Shown: piece by piece, positions 10,001-17,490 of the stretch
Layout of the letters: every line of letters begins with the position of its first letter
How positions within the stretch are numbered: position 1 is the first letter of the stretch
From: Tritrichomonas foetus
Lineage: Eukaryota; Parabasalia; Tritrichomonadida; Tritrichomonadidae
Length of the DNA stretch: 20,191 nucleotides
Direction of reading: 5' to 3'
Assembly (NCBI GenBank): GCA_001839685.1
Contig: MLAK01000702.1
Span: forward strand, 53,802 to 73,992
Made by a program: the position numbers and the translations under genes
The notes under the pieces: model-generated
Seen by the model: only the letters and a program-made list of their open reading frames with translations
Databases searched by the model: none
Told to the model about the DNA's origin: nothing

Positions 10001-12927
10001 AAAATAAAGGATCAAATACGGATAAAAAGGAATCAAGAGTGAAAAATAATAAAGGCCGAAATTTAACAAAGTCGAAAGTGCCATCCCAAACTCAATCTAA
10101 ACCAAATGATCTTAATCTAAATACCATTTTTGAAAAACTAACTGAATCATATCCTTTATCTGATTCTGAGGATATCGATTTAGGTGACATTCAGGCTGAA
10201 ATTATAGAAAACTATCAAACGGTTGATTATAAAACGAAATTTTTCAACAAAATTTTATCACTCAGTCCAAAGTCAGTCAAAATTGTGTTTATTTTAATAT
10301 TTACATCATATGTTGCCCTGAAACAATCAAAATCTTTTCAGGAAGATCTCTCTGAATGTTTCAAATTAATTAAAGAATTAAACAAAAACTATAAAGGCTG
10401 GGATCTCACATCTTTTGATAATGTAATGATGTCCGATTCCTCAATTCCCTTCATAAACATTTTTCAACTATTTCAACCATACTTTTCTACAGATTCTTGT
10501 TATCTTAACTCTCTTTCTTTCATGAAAAAAATCTTGGATATTCTACCTTTTAAAAACCGCACAAATTACTTTCAAAATGTGTATGAACATATATTCCATA
10601 CTTTTTACTGTTGTAATAATAGTATCAACAGCAATGATCCAACAATTTTGAACTCTATACTGATTTATCGAAGTGTTCTTTCTACCGAAAATAATGTGAA
10701 AGACTTTGTGAAATTTTGGTCACAAAGCAGAAATTTCTATTTTGCTAAATTTAGCGAAAAATCTATTATAAAAATCTCGTCTCAGTTTAGGAAATATATT
10801 GAAGAAACGCAAATAGTAACTAAAAACTCTTATAGTTACAAAGGTCTTTTACTTAATGATATTATAAATGGAAGTTTAACCAATATAGAAGCACAAAAAT
10901 TTCCACATCCATTCATTGTTTATCAATTCTTTTTAAACAATCCCGAGTTTAATTTTGACAGTTACAGCGAAAATGGAATTTTTGCTGAATCAAATATTCC
11001 ATGGATCCTTAATTTCTTTGTTTTTGGAAATGTAAATGAGAAAAATTTTGATCGCCTTACATATTTTCTTAAAGAGGGTCTTAAAAAAAACAATATCATG
11101 CTACAAACTACAGGAATTAGGGACAATTATGGATTTCGATATTTCCTTTGTGAGACTCAGTTTATCCAAAAATGCCGAAATCATGACTATGAAATCAAGG
11201 ATGTTCAAACATTCATTCATAATATACACACACTAGATGAAGCTTTTACTAATGATTCTTGGGAAACTGGTAAATATGAATCAATAAGTTCAGAGATTCA
11301 ATCTTCCAAATATCAATTTGTTGATATTCACGAAGCATCGAAAAATATTAAGGAGAATGTTAAAATAATCCATGAATTAGATGAAATAGTAAGCCAGTAT
11401 GAGAGTTTCAACATCTTAAATGACGAACGTTCTATCCTTGAACTGATTCAAACAAGAATTTTGTCAGAAAATTATGATATTCATGACGTCTTTGGAACCT
11501 GGTTATTTAATCATCAAGTGCCCCTTTTATATCGACAAGTATATGCTTTATGTAAAGCCATTAAAGATGAGAGCAGTGCACATATTATTAAAGAATATAA
11601 AATTTTATGCAAATTGTTGAATCCATGGAACAATAATGAAATTAATGGACAAATATTTTGGTATTTATTCAATGAAAAATGTGATAATAATACATTTGTC
11701 AGTTATATATCCTTTTCAGAAGCAATCGAAAGCGTTATAACACAGATATTTGACAACAAAGGTGACCTGCTACTGAATTGTACTCCATTTTATATTTGTA
11801 ATGATCATTTATACTCATTCAAAATTGCTCCTACAAGTGCTAAATCTTTTCCAATTCCGATTCATAGACTTTTATATATAATTTCTATGTTTAAAACTCC
11901 ATATTTTGGAGAAATTAACAAAAAATCTTTCTTCGAATTTTTCAAGTATCTTCCTTTCTGTCATTTTACCAAATATTTATATGTTTTAGCTGCTTTTACA
12001 AACTTTCTTTCTGAGATTTTCAATGATCAACTGAATCTCTTATATTTGTTTGTGAAATCAAGAAAGAATTGTATTGATCTTCTTGAATTTAAACCTAAAA
12101 TGTTAGAATTCAATGCAATCTTTAGTAAAAATGAAGATAAACAATTAGTTAGAGAAGCTTTACTATTACTTAGAGAAGCTTTACAGGTATGTGATAGCTT
12201 GTATCAAAGCTCGGACGTGCCTTGCAATGCTTATGATAAATTAAATTCATTTATCAAAGATTTGATTCAAATACATAATAATACCATCCTTTATTCTAAA
12301 AATAAATCTGATTCGAAGAAAAATTCTTTGTCATCTCGAATTAACTTCAGGTTTGTTTCTAAGAATAATTTGCATTCAAAACTTTCAATATTTAACTCTT
12401 TTGTGCCGGCACTTGCTCATATTTATCATTTTGAAAACGACCAAATTAATATATTAATTGAATCAGCAAAAATACTTTTAGGGCAATTTGTTTGCCCTAA
12501 AGATGATAAAATATCATATAAATTGGCATCAACACTCCCCTGTCCGAGTCTTTTCGACACATATTCATATGATGCTTTCAGAAGAATTTCCAAATTACAT
12601 GATCATGATATCTTTGGAAATAAACAGCAAAATTATGTAAATTCACTTTGTGACGAACTGAAACATTTTATCAAGAGTAATCCTGAATCATATCGAGCAA
12701 AGATATTTTCACTAATTAAGGCAAACACTCAAGAATTTAATCCAAGCGAAGATCCTATAGATACATTGATGCCTTTATTTGAAGAGACTGATAATGAAAA
12801 TACAGGGCAATTCTTTTCTCGTGATGAATGGCTCTCGCCATCTCAACCAAAAGGAATCGCAAATGCATATGAATTCTTAAAATCCACCATTGTAAATGAA
12901 AAGTCCCTTCTCCAATATCTTGAATAA
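4078..12927 (+). CDS. RNF213-like dynein-type AAA ATPase, RING-less
   Basis: The frame gives 2949 residues counting from a TTG at 4078; the first ATG is at 4387, after the acidic run. Three P-loops are visible. The first is KEPGAGKT 363-370, with a degenerate Walker B, LIEI, near 468-471. The second is GDTGCGKT 853-860, with Walker B IIFFDEINTS 917-926 and sensor Asn 952. The third is GLPGVSKT 1261-1268, with VILDEVGMA 1325-1333, HPLKMLHYL and SNYSLDFANMNRG 1372-1384. The last three strings follow the RNF213 pattern (LDE-G-A, PLK-LH, SN-LD-A-MNRG). A degenerate AAA module around 1615-1695 ends in PLLDRL. FHVQC...FWIEDL (1891-1915) resembles the RNF213 segment just before its RING. A basic linker (about 1963-2011) and about 940 mostly helical residues follow, with no RING C3HC4 and no RZ-type Cys/His cluster. 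Known RNF213 members are ATP-driven ubiquitin ligases. Here ATPase activity is likely, ligase activity unproven. Stop TAA is followed by A. Family call strong; function inferred. Confidence 0.85.
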   Translation: MKHEKSIGYDLSFNESKTSLDHLHSICVISKEEEERKEEEEEEEEEEGEEEEEAEEEDEGEEEEEGEEDDEGEEEEEGEEDEESFLENDQIYFTLGRAILNNTMDLEQKWLHFGSILYKVVGHVLQENFIKSYNGFLRELKQKRNALFDPYQLGKSFTKYLKTTQQKSRVSVLLTKSCKLDNLEELLGKFQEVDVLIAKVPKPAHCYHLIQPSYVKYYQIREELNYLQSNSQIPHDHLLFCLENCDFKNKLNKLMDDDHLFIIVHPENLLEDDLASLQDFISIQNIRKIDQILSNSENNGKVIIHKKYPKVLIITSLPLQFWKNNEKIFKEFTNEDILEFANYSASMRNSLSNCIDVFLFTSKEPGAGKTHLIKKLFDSYDKQVKKYRTKDFKKDFLFNSIFFDITTEYIPPSIGKYELTHITLSPELFLNEFRLMDQLYLLIQYGFYTFHDGTCATFIEMSTRPAFLIEIPVLGKRNYLHSFYDFPISVSMHDKPKYKNSFYNIIVENNIKVENGLINLNDYDDQLDINDAKIEKYVNSFFKNKPLTIEQIIKESLLIFSPTSVSLSSKIPTRLLFEFKKMLTTYLGLIEEQNQGDDKIQKFFLFLLTLRSLLFFCNLIPQIKSLVILVPQKLMTNKIGKWVIIGFHSQLDESHSWNTDNLVDPPDLQINDKNIFDVLFNNGIGAYNGMFHILSDKQLSDNNSSSNKKLQLHFLQTTLKFFPDIDREPKLNAINSACLLTCLLFDTHRYSNNFGEAVNCYLQNSSLEEKKLYVINNKIISEWEDYDQLLYDYVNSHKTHYVNVNTLIQDLRKELINNHLLSIINLSFSKTSYSRFVKLLIKIYFRHFEILEGDTGCGKTAIVSYLFKMISFFKGNEVNNQIPWRYFWVDCHGSICQKDIIETLERIKEKEGEQNVIIFFDEINTSPAYYFIINKIQNDYIRKKYAFVAAINAFAKIDPLTRIISRVGIQQKIMRKFSEISLCAEVNENLIPLIDEYDINQYAYNVKRPQKSIKYSIVPSDPTTFEEKDDYYLPSEEKMVINTIIKKHLIAWKNNQLFESDIDCILKIISLCLIEAFLAVRNFMKIRAILSYRDVVRTAQFFTAIVDYFYKKEENEFNANKDKIVAFSLSVSFYLTILCRFSQSVSIDETEANYNDLKDRIEKSKLPLSIPEKGSKVYVFNLRKAIFEKIIPKQPSKYAIFTDWEMCTLTFSNMKCKKYLPKKTDILLLPSLLIHLLALSLTISISYKNMALPMIPCLLIGLPGVSKTKAIELFKKYYLKKHPKKYFFTTYLCSRSSESEGLLSQFLNGAAFIMMSNNHESKAIVILDEVGMASLNPNHPLKMLHYLCEKGVNYGENDESPKYQRVIPIQVSNYSLDFANMNRGLLICTNLPNKCQISYAYAFRDCKKPSDITISNIFQIIQDETNRDKYEKLINLFPNKSDTDFSKQQNRYYDFLTKLEMEPNHYSLRNLFTLLKLLHPYIFGTLIHQSIDYTLINIKLNLFIQSQNNKKRKKLFMDIINPAHFNHDHITIKNHLKLNPIDFLQKSFKGVYDEPVLVQTKNYEFYDYSAHILTSPKESDILNLFRPYPFENISENCIKTFQKLQQKAKESKKKKRMLLVFQYGNHPFSDQMLDILNGQTKKRIPVTVHNGFPIYYPNFPDNIRFIFVMNKDVISNPNLSSHVSMPLLDRLNPIYIDENTVMEYMSKDNNDSSLSKVSEHFIYSHSDVYHLKESLIKKDVNILKTHFQKSYMKNLTQLLNLMNSKGPNNGFYFSVVITKSPVYSMKIISDNNKNILCFSFSSFISEEQAFHEITQKMEDKFNLDLNDDGTMNDETKNDNDTKITIIISRELRVPNKVEDIDYTVSIKNLMVEVFNYFKINFDQTINIILMFHVQCNDSEVVKPTLSFPVFWIEDLTSESSCKEIFLAIFDGKITPNLPIVQQAYKTLAFEIIDNLSQNNSAYAKRLMNFKKTTNENKGSNTDKKESRVKNNKGRNLTKSKVPSQTQSKPNDLNLNTIFEKLTESYPLSDSEDIDLGDIQAEIIENYQTVDYKTKFFNKILSLSPKSVKIVFILIFTSYVALKQSKSFQEDLSECFKLIKELNKNYKGWDLTSFDNVMMSDSSIPFINIFQLFQPYFSTDSCYLNSLSFMKKILDILPFKNRTNYFQNVYEHIFHTFYCCNNSINSNDPTILNSILIYRSVLSTENNVKDFVKFWSQSRNFYFAKFSEKSIIKISSQFRKYIEETQIVTKNSYSYKGLLLNDIINGSLTNIEAQKFPHPFIVYQFFLNNPEFNFDSYSENGIFAESNIPWILNFFVFGNVNEKNFDRLTYFLKEGLKKNNIMLQTTGIRDNYGFRYFLCETQFIQKCRNHDYEIKDVQTFIHNIHTLDEAFTNDSWETGKYESISSEIQSSKYQFVDIHEASKNIKENVKIIHELDEIVSQYESFNILNDERSILELIQTRILSENYDIHDVFGTWLFNHQVPLLYRQVYALCKAIKDESSAHIIKEYKILCKLLNPWNNNEINGQIFWYLFNEKCDNNTFVSYISFSEAIESVITQIFDNKGDLLLNCTPFYICNDHLYSFKIAPTSAKSFPIPIHRLLYIISMFKTPYFGEINKKSFFEFFKYLPFCHFTKYLYVLAAFTNFLSEIFNDQLNLLYLFVKSRKNCIDLLEFKPKMLEFNAIFSKNEDKQLVREALLLLREALQVCDSLYQSSDVPCNAYDKLNSFIKDLIQIHNNTILYSKNKSDSKKNSLSSRINFRFVSKNNLHSKLSIFNSFVPALAHIYHFENDQINILIESAKILLGQFVCPKDDKISYKLASTLPCPSLFDTYSYDAFRRISKLHDHDIFGNKQQNYVNSLCDELKHFIKSNPESYRAKIFSLIKANTQEFNPSEDPIDTLMPLFEETDNENTGQFFSRDEWLSPSQPKGIANAYEFLKSTIVNEKSLLQYLE
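4171..4326 (+). repeat. GA-rich coding minisatellite, 18-base units encoding an acidic hexapeptide
   Basis: The purine-only strand encodes an almost pure Glu/Asp run, residues 32-83 of the AAA frame. From about 4213 it resolves into about six 18-base units of the form [E/D][E/D]EGEE, with one Gly-to-Ala variant. Units after the second are nearly identical at DNA level, indicating recent slippage expansion. Because it lies before the first ATG of this frame (4387), its clearly coding character supports translation from an upstream frame. Confidence 0.85.
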
Positions 12928-13111
12928 AAAATTGTTATTCAAACGTTTTTATTGATAATGATTTTTATACTTCTAACTAACAAACACCACTGATATGAAG
13001 TCTGACTATTCTTTGGAAAGAGAAATCAGTAAACATCAGAATATATATAACAAATAACTCATAAAATTAATCATAGCTTTTTATAACAGAAATAAATAAT
13101 TCACAAAATTA

Positions 13112-14296
13112 CTAATATTTGTTCCATTCTGGAACGAAGCAGTGATCTAAGTATCCGATCCTCATCATCTCTGATTTGAAGTGAGAATATGGGAATGTTG
13201 TTCTATTGTTTAAGAATCGAATTGGAAGAGGTTTCCCATTATAGGAAATTCTAGCTGTTATTTCATTCTGTTGGTGATTATCCCATAATTCAAAGAGAAA
13301 GTGTCCACGAACGACTGGTGGTATATTTTCGCGATATCCAACAGTTGCAAGCATTGCTGATAGTTCAGTATCGTGTGAGCCGATGAGCACTAACTTTTGA
13401 GTCATTTTCATTGCAAGGTANTCATCAGCCATACGAATAATTTCTCGATAAATTGGTGCGCATGCAACTCCACGATATTTATCATTGTCATGAAGACCAA
13501 AGTGCCAAAATCCCATAAAATCAACACAATCATCAATTAATTGGTCTGTAAATGAAGGAGGAAGGGAGTGGTTTGTACAATTCACCATTAAAACATAAGA
13601 AGTGAACTTTTTGACTGCAGGTGGCTTCCAACTTCCAATTATGGGTTCAAGAAAAGAACGATACTTTTTAGAAAACACTTCAAAATAATCAAGAAACTCT
13701 TTTGACTTTGTAAAATCATCTGTTTGATTGACAAGCTCAGAACAGAAATCATCAGAAGCATCCAAAAGCTCAGCAGAATCTGAATCTGTCATAATTTGAA
13801 TAACTTCGTTCGGTGAAGCAGGTGGATACATTCCTTGTAAAAATGACATGGTTGATCGAAGAGCACGATCAACATTTGTTGAACGGGGAAAAATTTCCCA
13901 TGGTTGATAATTTTCAGATATCAATTTATTATTGCTGATGAAATAATCGCGATAGAGCTGACCGAGTTCTAAATGTTGGGCCATTCCTTGAATAAGTAAA
14001 TCTTGCTTTCGACATGACGGAGGGTAAGGCATAAGTTTCTGATCAAATTTTTGGTGATAATTTCGTGGATGAATGACTGGAGCGGCGTGGAAACGTGGCG
14101 AAATGGCATCAGGGTGGTCGCAATGCCACTCACCAGTTGTTGAAATGTCGGAATAATTGTTTCCTGGAGTTCGCGATCCGTGTCTAAAAACTAATTGCGC
14201 TTGAATAAGTGTGGCATTTGGAATTGGTGGAGGTGTAATAAGTGGAGAGACGCATTGATCTGATCGTAAGGCGAGTAAAAAAAGATATTTAATCAT
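13112..14296 (-). CDS. Secreted histidine acid phosphatase (His_Phos_2 family)
   Basis: The protein has 394 residues, a usual length for the family. It starts with a short hydrophobic segment (YLFLLAL, residues 4-10) that looks like a signal peptide. The catalytic RHGSRTP motif is at 38-44, where the histidine becomes phosphorylated, and the proton-donor HD motif is at 308-309 in GSHDTEL. No C-terminal membrane anchor is evident; it ends in a charged EWNKY. The family hydrolyses phosphomonoesters in acidic, luminal or extracellular space, and trichomonads are known for secreted and surface acid phosphatases. One ambiguous base at 13421 leaves residue 292 unknown. The gene converges on the giant AAA gene with 184 bases between stops. 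Upstream, AAACTTTTTTAA on the coding strand lies about 30 bases before the ATG; no clear initiator is seen. Substrate cannot be told; inositol phosphates are an alternative to general phosphomonoesters. Confidence 0.92.
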   Translation of the reverse strand: MIKYLFLLALRSDQCVSPLITPPPIPNATLIQAQLVFRHGSRTPGNNYSDISTTGEWHCDHPDAISPRFHAAPVIHPRNYHQKFDQKLMPYPPSCRKQDLLIQGMAQHLELGQLYRDYFISNNKLISENYQPWEIFPRSTNVDRALRSTMSFLQGMYPPASPNEVIQIMTDSDSAELLDASDDFCSELVNQTDDFTKSKEFLDYFEVFSKKYRSFLEPIIGSWKPPAVKKFTSYVLMVNCTNHSLPPSFTDQLIDDCVDFMGFWHFGLHDNDKYRGVACAPIYREIIRMADXYLAMKMTQKLVLIGSHDTELSAMLATVGYRENIPPVVRGHFLFELWDNHQQNEITARISYNGKPLPIRFLNNRTTFPYSHFKSEMMRIGYLDHCFVPEWNKY

Positions 14297-14939
14297 TTGA
14301 TCAGTATTAAAAAAGTTTGATAATGTAAAATATTGAAATCATATAAACAATTGAATATCATTTTTCAGATTGATTATTTTGGATACGGATTTCATATCAC
14401 AAATACAACAATCAATTATTTAATGTTGTGGAAGAAAGTGTTTCTGCATTAAAAGTGCGTGTTGTCACAACACTGTCGTGTAGCGCGCGATCCCTAAATT
14501 TTGTAAATTGAAAACTTGCTGATTGATCCGATATATCTTTTCGAGAGCGAAAATTACTTTTGCAGTTTCTCATTATCATGCATTTTTGGAAAGTCAATAC
14601 CAAATTAATTATATATAATGATCACGTTGATGAATCGTATAATATACAATTCTTTAATATATATATATAATAATACTTTCATATTTAAATTTCATCTCTC
14701 ACTAGCAATTTATTTGAAATGCGTCTTATCACATCAAAATTTATAAACATTAAGTCCCTACTAAAATAATGGTTAAACTATTTACACCAGCACAATTTTA
14801 CGGAAGTTTATGTCAATAAATGATAGCATAACTCCATAAATAATTATACAAACTGCTGGCCCTTAGGAGACTTAAAATAAAGAATAAATATTATTTAGGA
14901 ATTTATATTTAATTGTTTATTAGTTTTCATCATTAAAAT
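14297..14939. other. Intergenic region between the acid phosphatase and DUF4419 genes
   Basis: No supported gene lies in these 643 bases. A 63-codon minus-strand frame (14412-14603) starts only at TTG and has no recognisable content. An odd palindrome, GTGTTGT-C-ACAACAC, lies at 14459-14473, close to a locally GC-richer tgtagcgcgcgatccc. The rest is AT-rich and includes a short TA repeat near 14658-14670. It should hold the acid phosphatase promoter and the DUF4419 3' end. Confidence 0.6.
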
Positions 14940-16034
14940 TTAGCTCAAGCCTTGCATTACCCTCATTATTTGTTCTCTTCTTTTTTCTTGGATAAAATCG
15001 TTTTGTGAATTGACATTATCGATTAATGGTTGTTTAGTCATGATCCATCCTATTTCTGGTTTTAAGTTAAATGTTTTTGAATCTTGGGTTAAACCAAAGA
15101 ATCCACTATAAATCGTACAATTATATTTTTCATCAGGTTTCCCTGGATAGATAATTGTCAATTTCATAGGAACTTGAAGAACTTCTGGTGGAAGTTTNTT
15201 TTGATNATAAATTNNATNNAATGAGTTTCTNTNACCTTTTTTGTTATACGGATAAAATGAGCAAATCCAACCATCAATATATGATGGATNATANAANNCN
15301 NNGNCNTNTTTATATCGAACCATATGAAGCCAAAAGTCTTTATTAGCATTTCCTTTCTTTGTATTGATGATTTCTTCAATAATTGGATGAAGTTTTGAAA
15401 CCCACCATTCAAGATCATACTTTTCAATAACTTTTAACTTTTCCTGAATTTGTTCCCAATCTTGAAGAGTACCTTCAATTGTAACCGATGGAATTCCACA
15501 ACCGATCATCATACATTCATAATCAAAATATTTTTTCATGGCTGCCATAATACTAATCAGGCCCGCTGAATAAGATGTTGGTGTAGTTGTAGAGAAATTT
15601 GGAGTTAATGTTTGAGTCAATTCTTTTCCNGTGTATTCNGNNATTTTNGAAACAAAACCACTAAAGATATCTTCCCATTTCAGAGGATTTGAAATATCAA
15701 NNAAGTTTGTTTTAACAGTCAATGTTTCTTTTCCTTGAAAATTGACAAATTTCGATCTCAATTCTTCGGCATTATATTCCACGTGATATGAAAAGCCTTG
15801 AACAATTAAAAGCCAGATAATATCTGGACTAATTGTAACTGGTCGATGTTCAATAAATGCATGAACAAAACCCTCTAAAACTGGATGATTGCCATTTAAC
15901 ACAAGATCATTCTTTAATGACGAACAACATGCATCAGAATAACTACTTTTAATAGATTCAGGAGTATTGCTTTTTAAAAGATTTGGAGGTGGTGTTAAAT
16001 TTTCGAGTTCTAATGTAATCTTTTCGATTTCCAT
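14940..16034 (-). CDS. DUF4419 domain protein
   Basis: I choose ATG 16034 because TCATTA, an initiator-like motif, lies just before it; an in-frame TTG at 16052 would give six more residues. The 364-residue product has the DUF4419 signature almost end to end. HAFIEHRPVTISPDIIWLLI is at 59-78, followed by QGFSYHV 79-85. GKETLTVK is at 101-108, FSTTTP at 147-152, GCGIPSVTIEGTLQDW at 178-193, WICSFYPY at 256-263 and FFGLTQD near 312-318. DUF4419 has no established biochemical role that I know of; members occur in bacteria, fungi and protists. There is no signal peptide or membrane segment, so it is probably cytosolic. About 25 ambiguous bases fall in clusters (15198-15308, 15630-15702), yet the frame stays open, so the Ns are substitutions, not indels. 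Stop TAA is followed by A. The family call is firm; function is unknown. Confidence 0.88.
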   Translation of the reverse strand: MEIEKITLELENLTPPPNLLKSNTPESIKSSYSDACCSSLKNDLVLNGNHPVLEGFVHAFIEHRPVTISPDIIWLLIVQGFSYHVEYNAEELRSKFVNFQGKETLTVKTNXXDISNPLKWEDIFSGFVXKXXEYXGKELTQTLTPNFSTTTPTSYSAGLISIMAAMKKYFDYECMMIGCGIPSVTIEGTLQDWEQIQEKLKVIEKYDLEWWVSKLHPIIEEIINTKKGNANKDFWLHMVRYKXXXXXYXPSYIDGWICSFYPYNKKGXRNSXXXIYXQXKLPPEVLQVPMKLTIIYPGKPDEKYNCTIYSGFFGLTQDSKTFNLKPEIGWIMTKQPLIDNVNSQNDFIQEKRREQIMRVMQGLS

Positions 16035-16040
16035 CTGAAG

Positions 16041-16046
16041 TAATGA
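16041..16046 (-). promoter_or_regulatory. Initiator-like motif of the DUF4419 gene
   Basis: On the minus strand this reads TCATTA. With A at 16044 as +1, the leader to ATG 16034 is 10 bases, the same spacing as at the giant gene. It matches the known trichomonad Inr consensus TCA(+1)Y[A/T]. Confidence 0.6.
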
Positions 16047-16089
16047 AGTCAAAATCTGAAAATTTTGTTTTTCAAAAAATTAAATTCAG

Positions 16090-16149
16090 AAAAAGTTTAA
16101 TGTGACACATATTATGTATTCAAAAAGTTTAAAGTTGCACATCATATTA
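16090..16149 (-). repeat. Imperfect direct repeat in the DUF4419 upstream region
   Basis: aaaaagtttaa at 16090-16100 and at 16122-16132 are identical. Each is followed by a similar block (tgtgacacatattat versus agttgcacatcatat). The two copies are offset by 32 bases and lie 56-115 bases upstream of the start, a position suited to a promoter element. The second copy includes AACTTTTTGA on the minus strand (16120-16129). Confidence 0.5.
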
Positions 16150-16253
16150 AAATTTAAATTCACTGATTCTTGGCAGTTTTTTTTTTTTTTTAATTATGAG
16201 TTTTGTTTTTTGAAACCAAAAATGGGCAAATAAGATGTGACTTTGCTGGCTCA

Positions 16254-16283
16254 GGTTCGCGGTGCTCAGGCACCGCGACCACC
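16254..16283. repeat. GC-rich perfect hairpin in AT-rich DNA
   Basis: CGCGGTGC (16258-16265), a four-base loop TCAG, and GCACCGCG (16270-16277) form a perfect 8-base stem. A flanking T-A pair, and GG/CC with one bulged T, extend it to about 11 pairs. Nothing else in the window has such GC density. On the minus strand a frame of about 40 codons crosses it (ending at TAA 16190-16192; it contains EVVAVPEHREPEPAKSH), but it lacks an ATG. It does not fold as a tRNA. Confidence 0.7.
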
Positions 16284-17351
16284 TCCAAATCGAAGTGACT
16301 CAAAGAACCACATAGTTCATATCACATGAGCCCATTAGATTTTTCCACTATTAGCCTTTATTTGACCTTTCACTTCACAACTCATTGGAAAATGAATATC
16401 TACTGATTCATGTCTCTTTCTTGTCGGTTTGTCATTCAAAAACTTGATAATAAATATAATATATTTGAAATCAATATTCTGTATAATCACATAATTGCCC
16501 AAAAGATTCATAGTTTTCAAGAAGAGTGTAACCAACCGTTTACTAAAAAAAAGTGAAATTTATGACTGTAATATTTTCATGAATATTCAAGATTATCTTA
16601 TGAGACTCATAAATTAAGAAGAGCATTTAGGATACTATCATCATTGAAAAGCAGCTTGTCTAAAATTTTCGGTGATGGGAATTATTCATCAAAAATGAAT
16701 AAATTATTGATTAAGAGAGCTTATGAAATATACTTTATAATTTTATCTTATTGAGGAAATTAGGTCACAAAAATCTGAATCTCGAAATGTCACCGACAAC
16801 TTTTTTTGTTATTTTTGGTACTAGAATAATTCTGTTTGCGCTTTATGATGAGGGAATAAAAACACCAAACATTTTTAGGCGTTTTCGAGATATGATTCAT
16901 CGAGAGAAATGGGTGATTCGACAAAGGTCAAAACAACTAATAGAAGATTTATTTGCGTGCAGATGTGAGTGGCGGTGATGCAAGTATGCCGCTTATTGAA
17001 GAGAGGCCGAAATATTAAACTTTTATCAATTCCTTAACGTATTTTACTCACAAAAGTATGTGTATGGTGAAAAAAAAAAAATATAGGTGAAAATTCATAT
17101 TCCGGATATCTGACCTAACTTCTTCACAAAAATTTAGGCATTTGAATGAAATTTCGTTTCTCGATAATTCCTAGACAAATTTTCACGAAGTATGGTTTAT
17201 CTTATTATATTACTTCTATATAAGAAGCTAACAAAATTTGGGAACGATCTGTCGGTGAAAGTTTGGTTTCACACTTCTAGTTTTCATGTGAAGACATTTT
17301 TCACTTTGGTTAACCACAATTTCATTAACGTATTCATATCACTTTCAAAAT

Positions 17352-17378
17352 ACAAAAAGTTAAGATTAACTTTTTTGT
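17352..17378. promoter_or_regulatory. Palindrome upstream of RPN12
   Basis: ACAAAAAGTTAA, GA, TTAACTTTTTTGT is a 12-base inverted repeat with one extra T, centred about 126 bases before the RPN12 ATG. The arms are close to the AACTTTTTGA motif seen before other genes in the window, so it may be a dimeric protein-binding site. This is inference only. Confidence 0.4.
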
Positions 17379-17490
17379 CATTCAAATTATTATATATCTG
17401 AACGAAGTGATTTCCACTTTTTCAATATTATATTCAATTGGAATCCAAATCTCTGAAAAAGACAACATTCCAAATTTTTCTTGACTGTGA

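Larger units (their letters stand above)
16053..17490. other. Gene-poor region between the divergent DUF4419 and RPN12 genes
   Basis: No gene is firmly supported in these 1.4 kb. A 15-base T run is at 16177-16191. Short open frames exist at 16335-16535 (minus, first ATG gives about 58 residues), 16787-16978 (plus, 63 residues from ATG) and 17192-17401 (plus, 69 residues). I recognise none. The second lies in a locally GC-richer patch (about 16845-17020) with charged, helix-like residues (RRFRDMIHREKW). A different frame continues open after its stop, which would fit a decayed coding remnant. The third is low-complexity and AT-driven. A GC-rich hairpin and a palindrome are listed separately. 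Confidence 0.55.

Noticed and set aside
16177..16191. T15 run as an RNA polymerase III terminator
   Set aside because: No tRNA, 5S or other Pol III gene with A and B boxes is seen upstream on that strand.
17192..17401. Small hydrophobic protein of 69 residues
   Set aside because: It is AT-driven low-complexity sequence within the RPN12 upstream region, contains the palindrome, and shows no domain or initiator motif.
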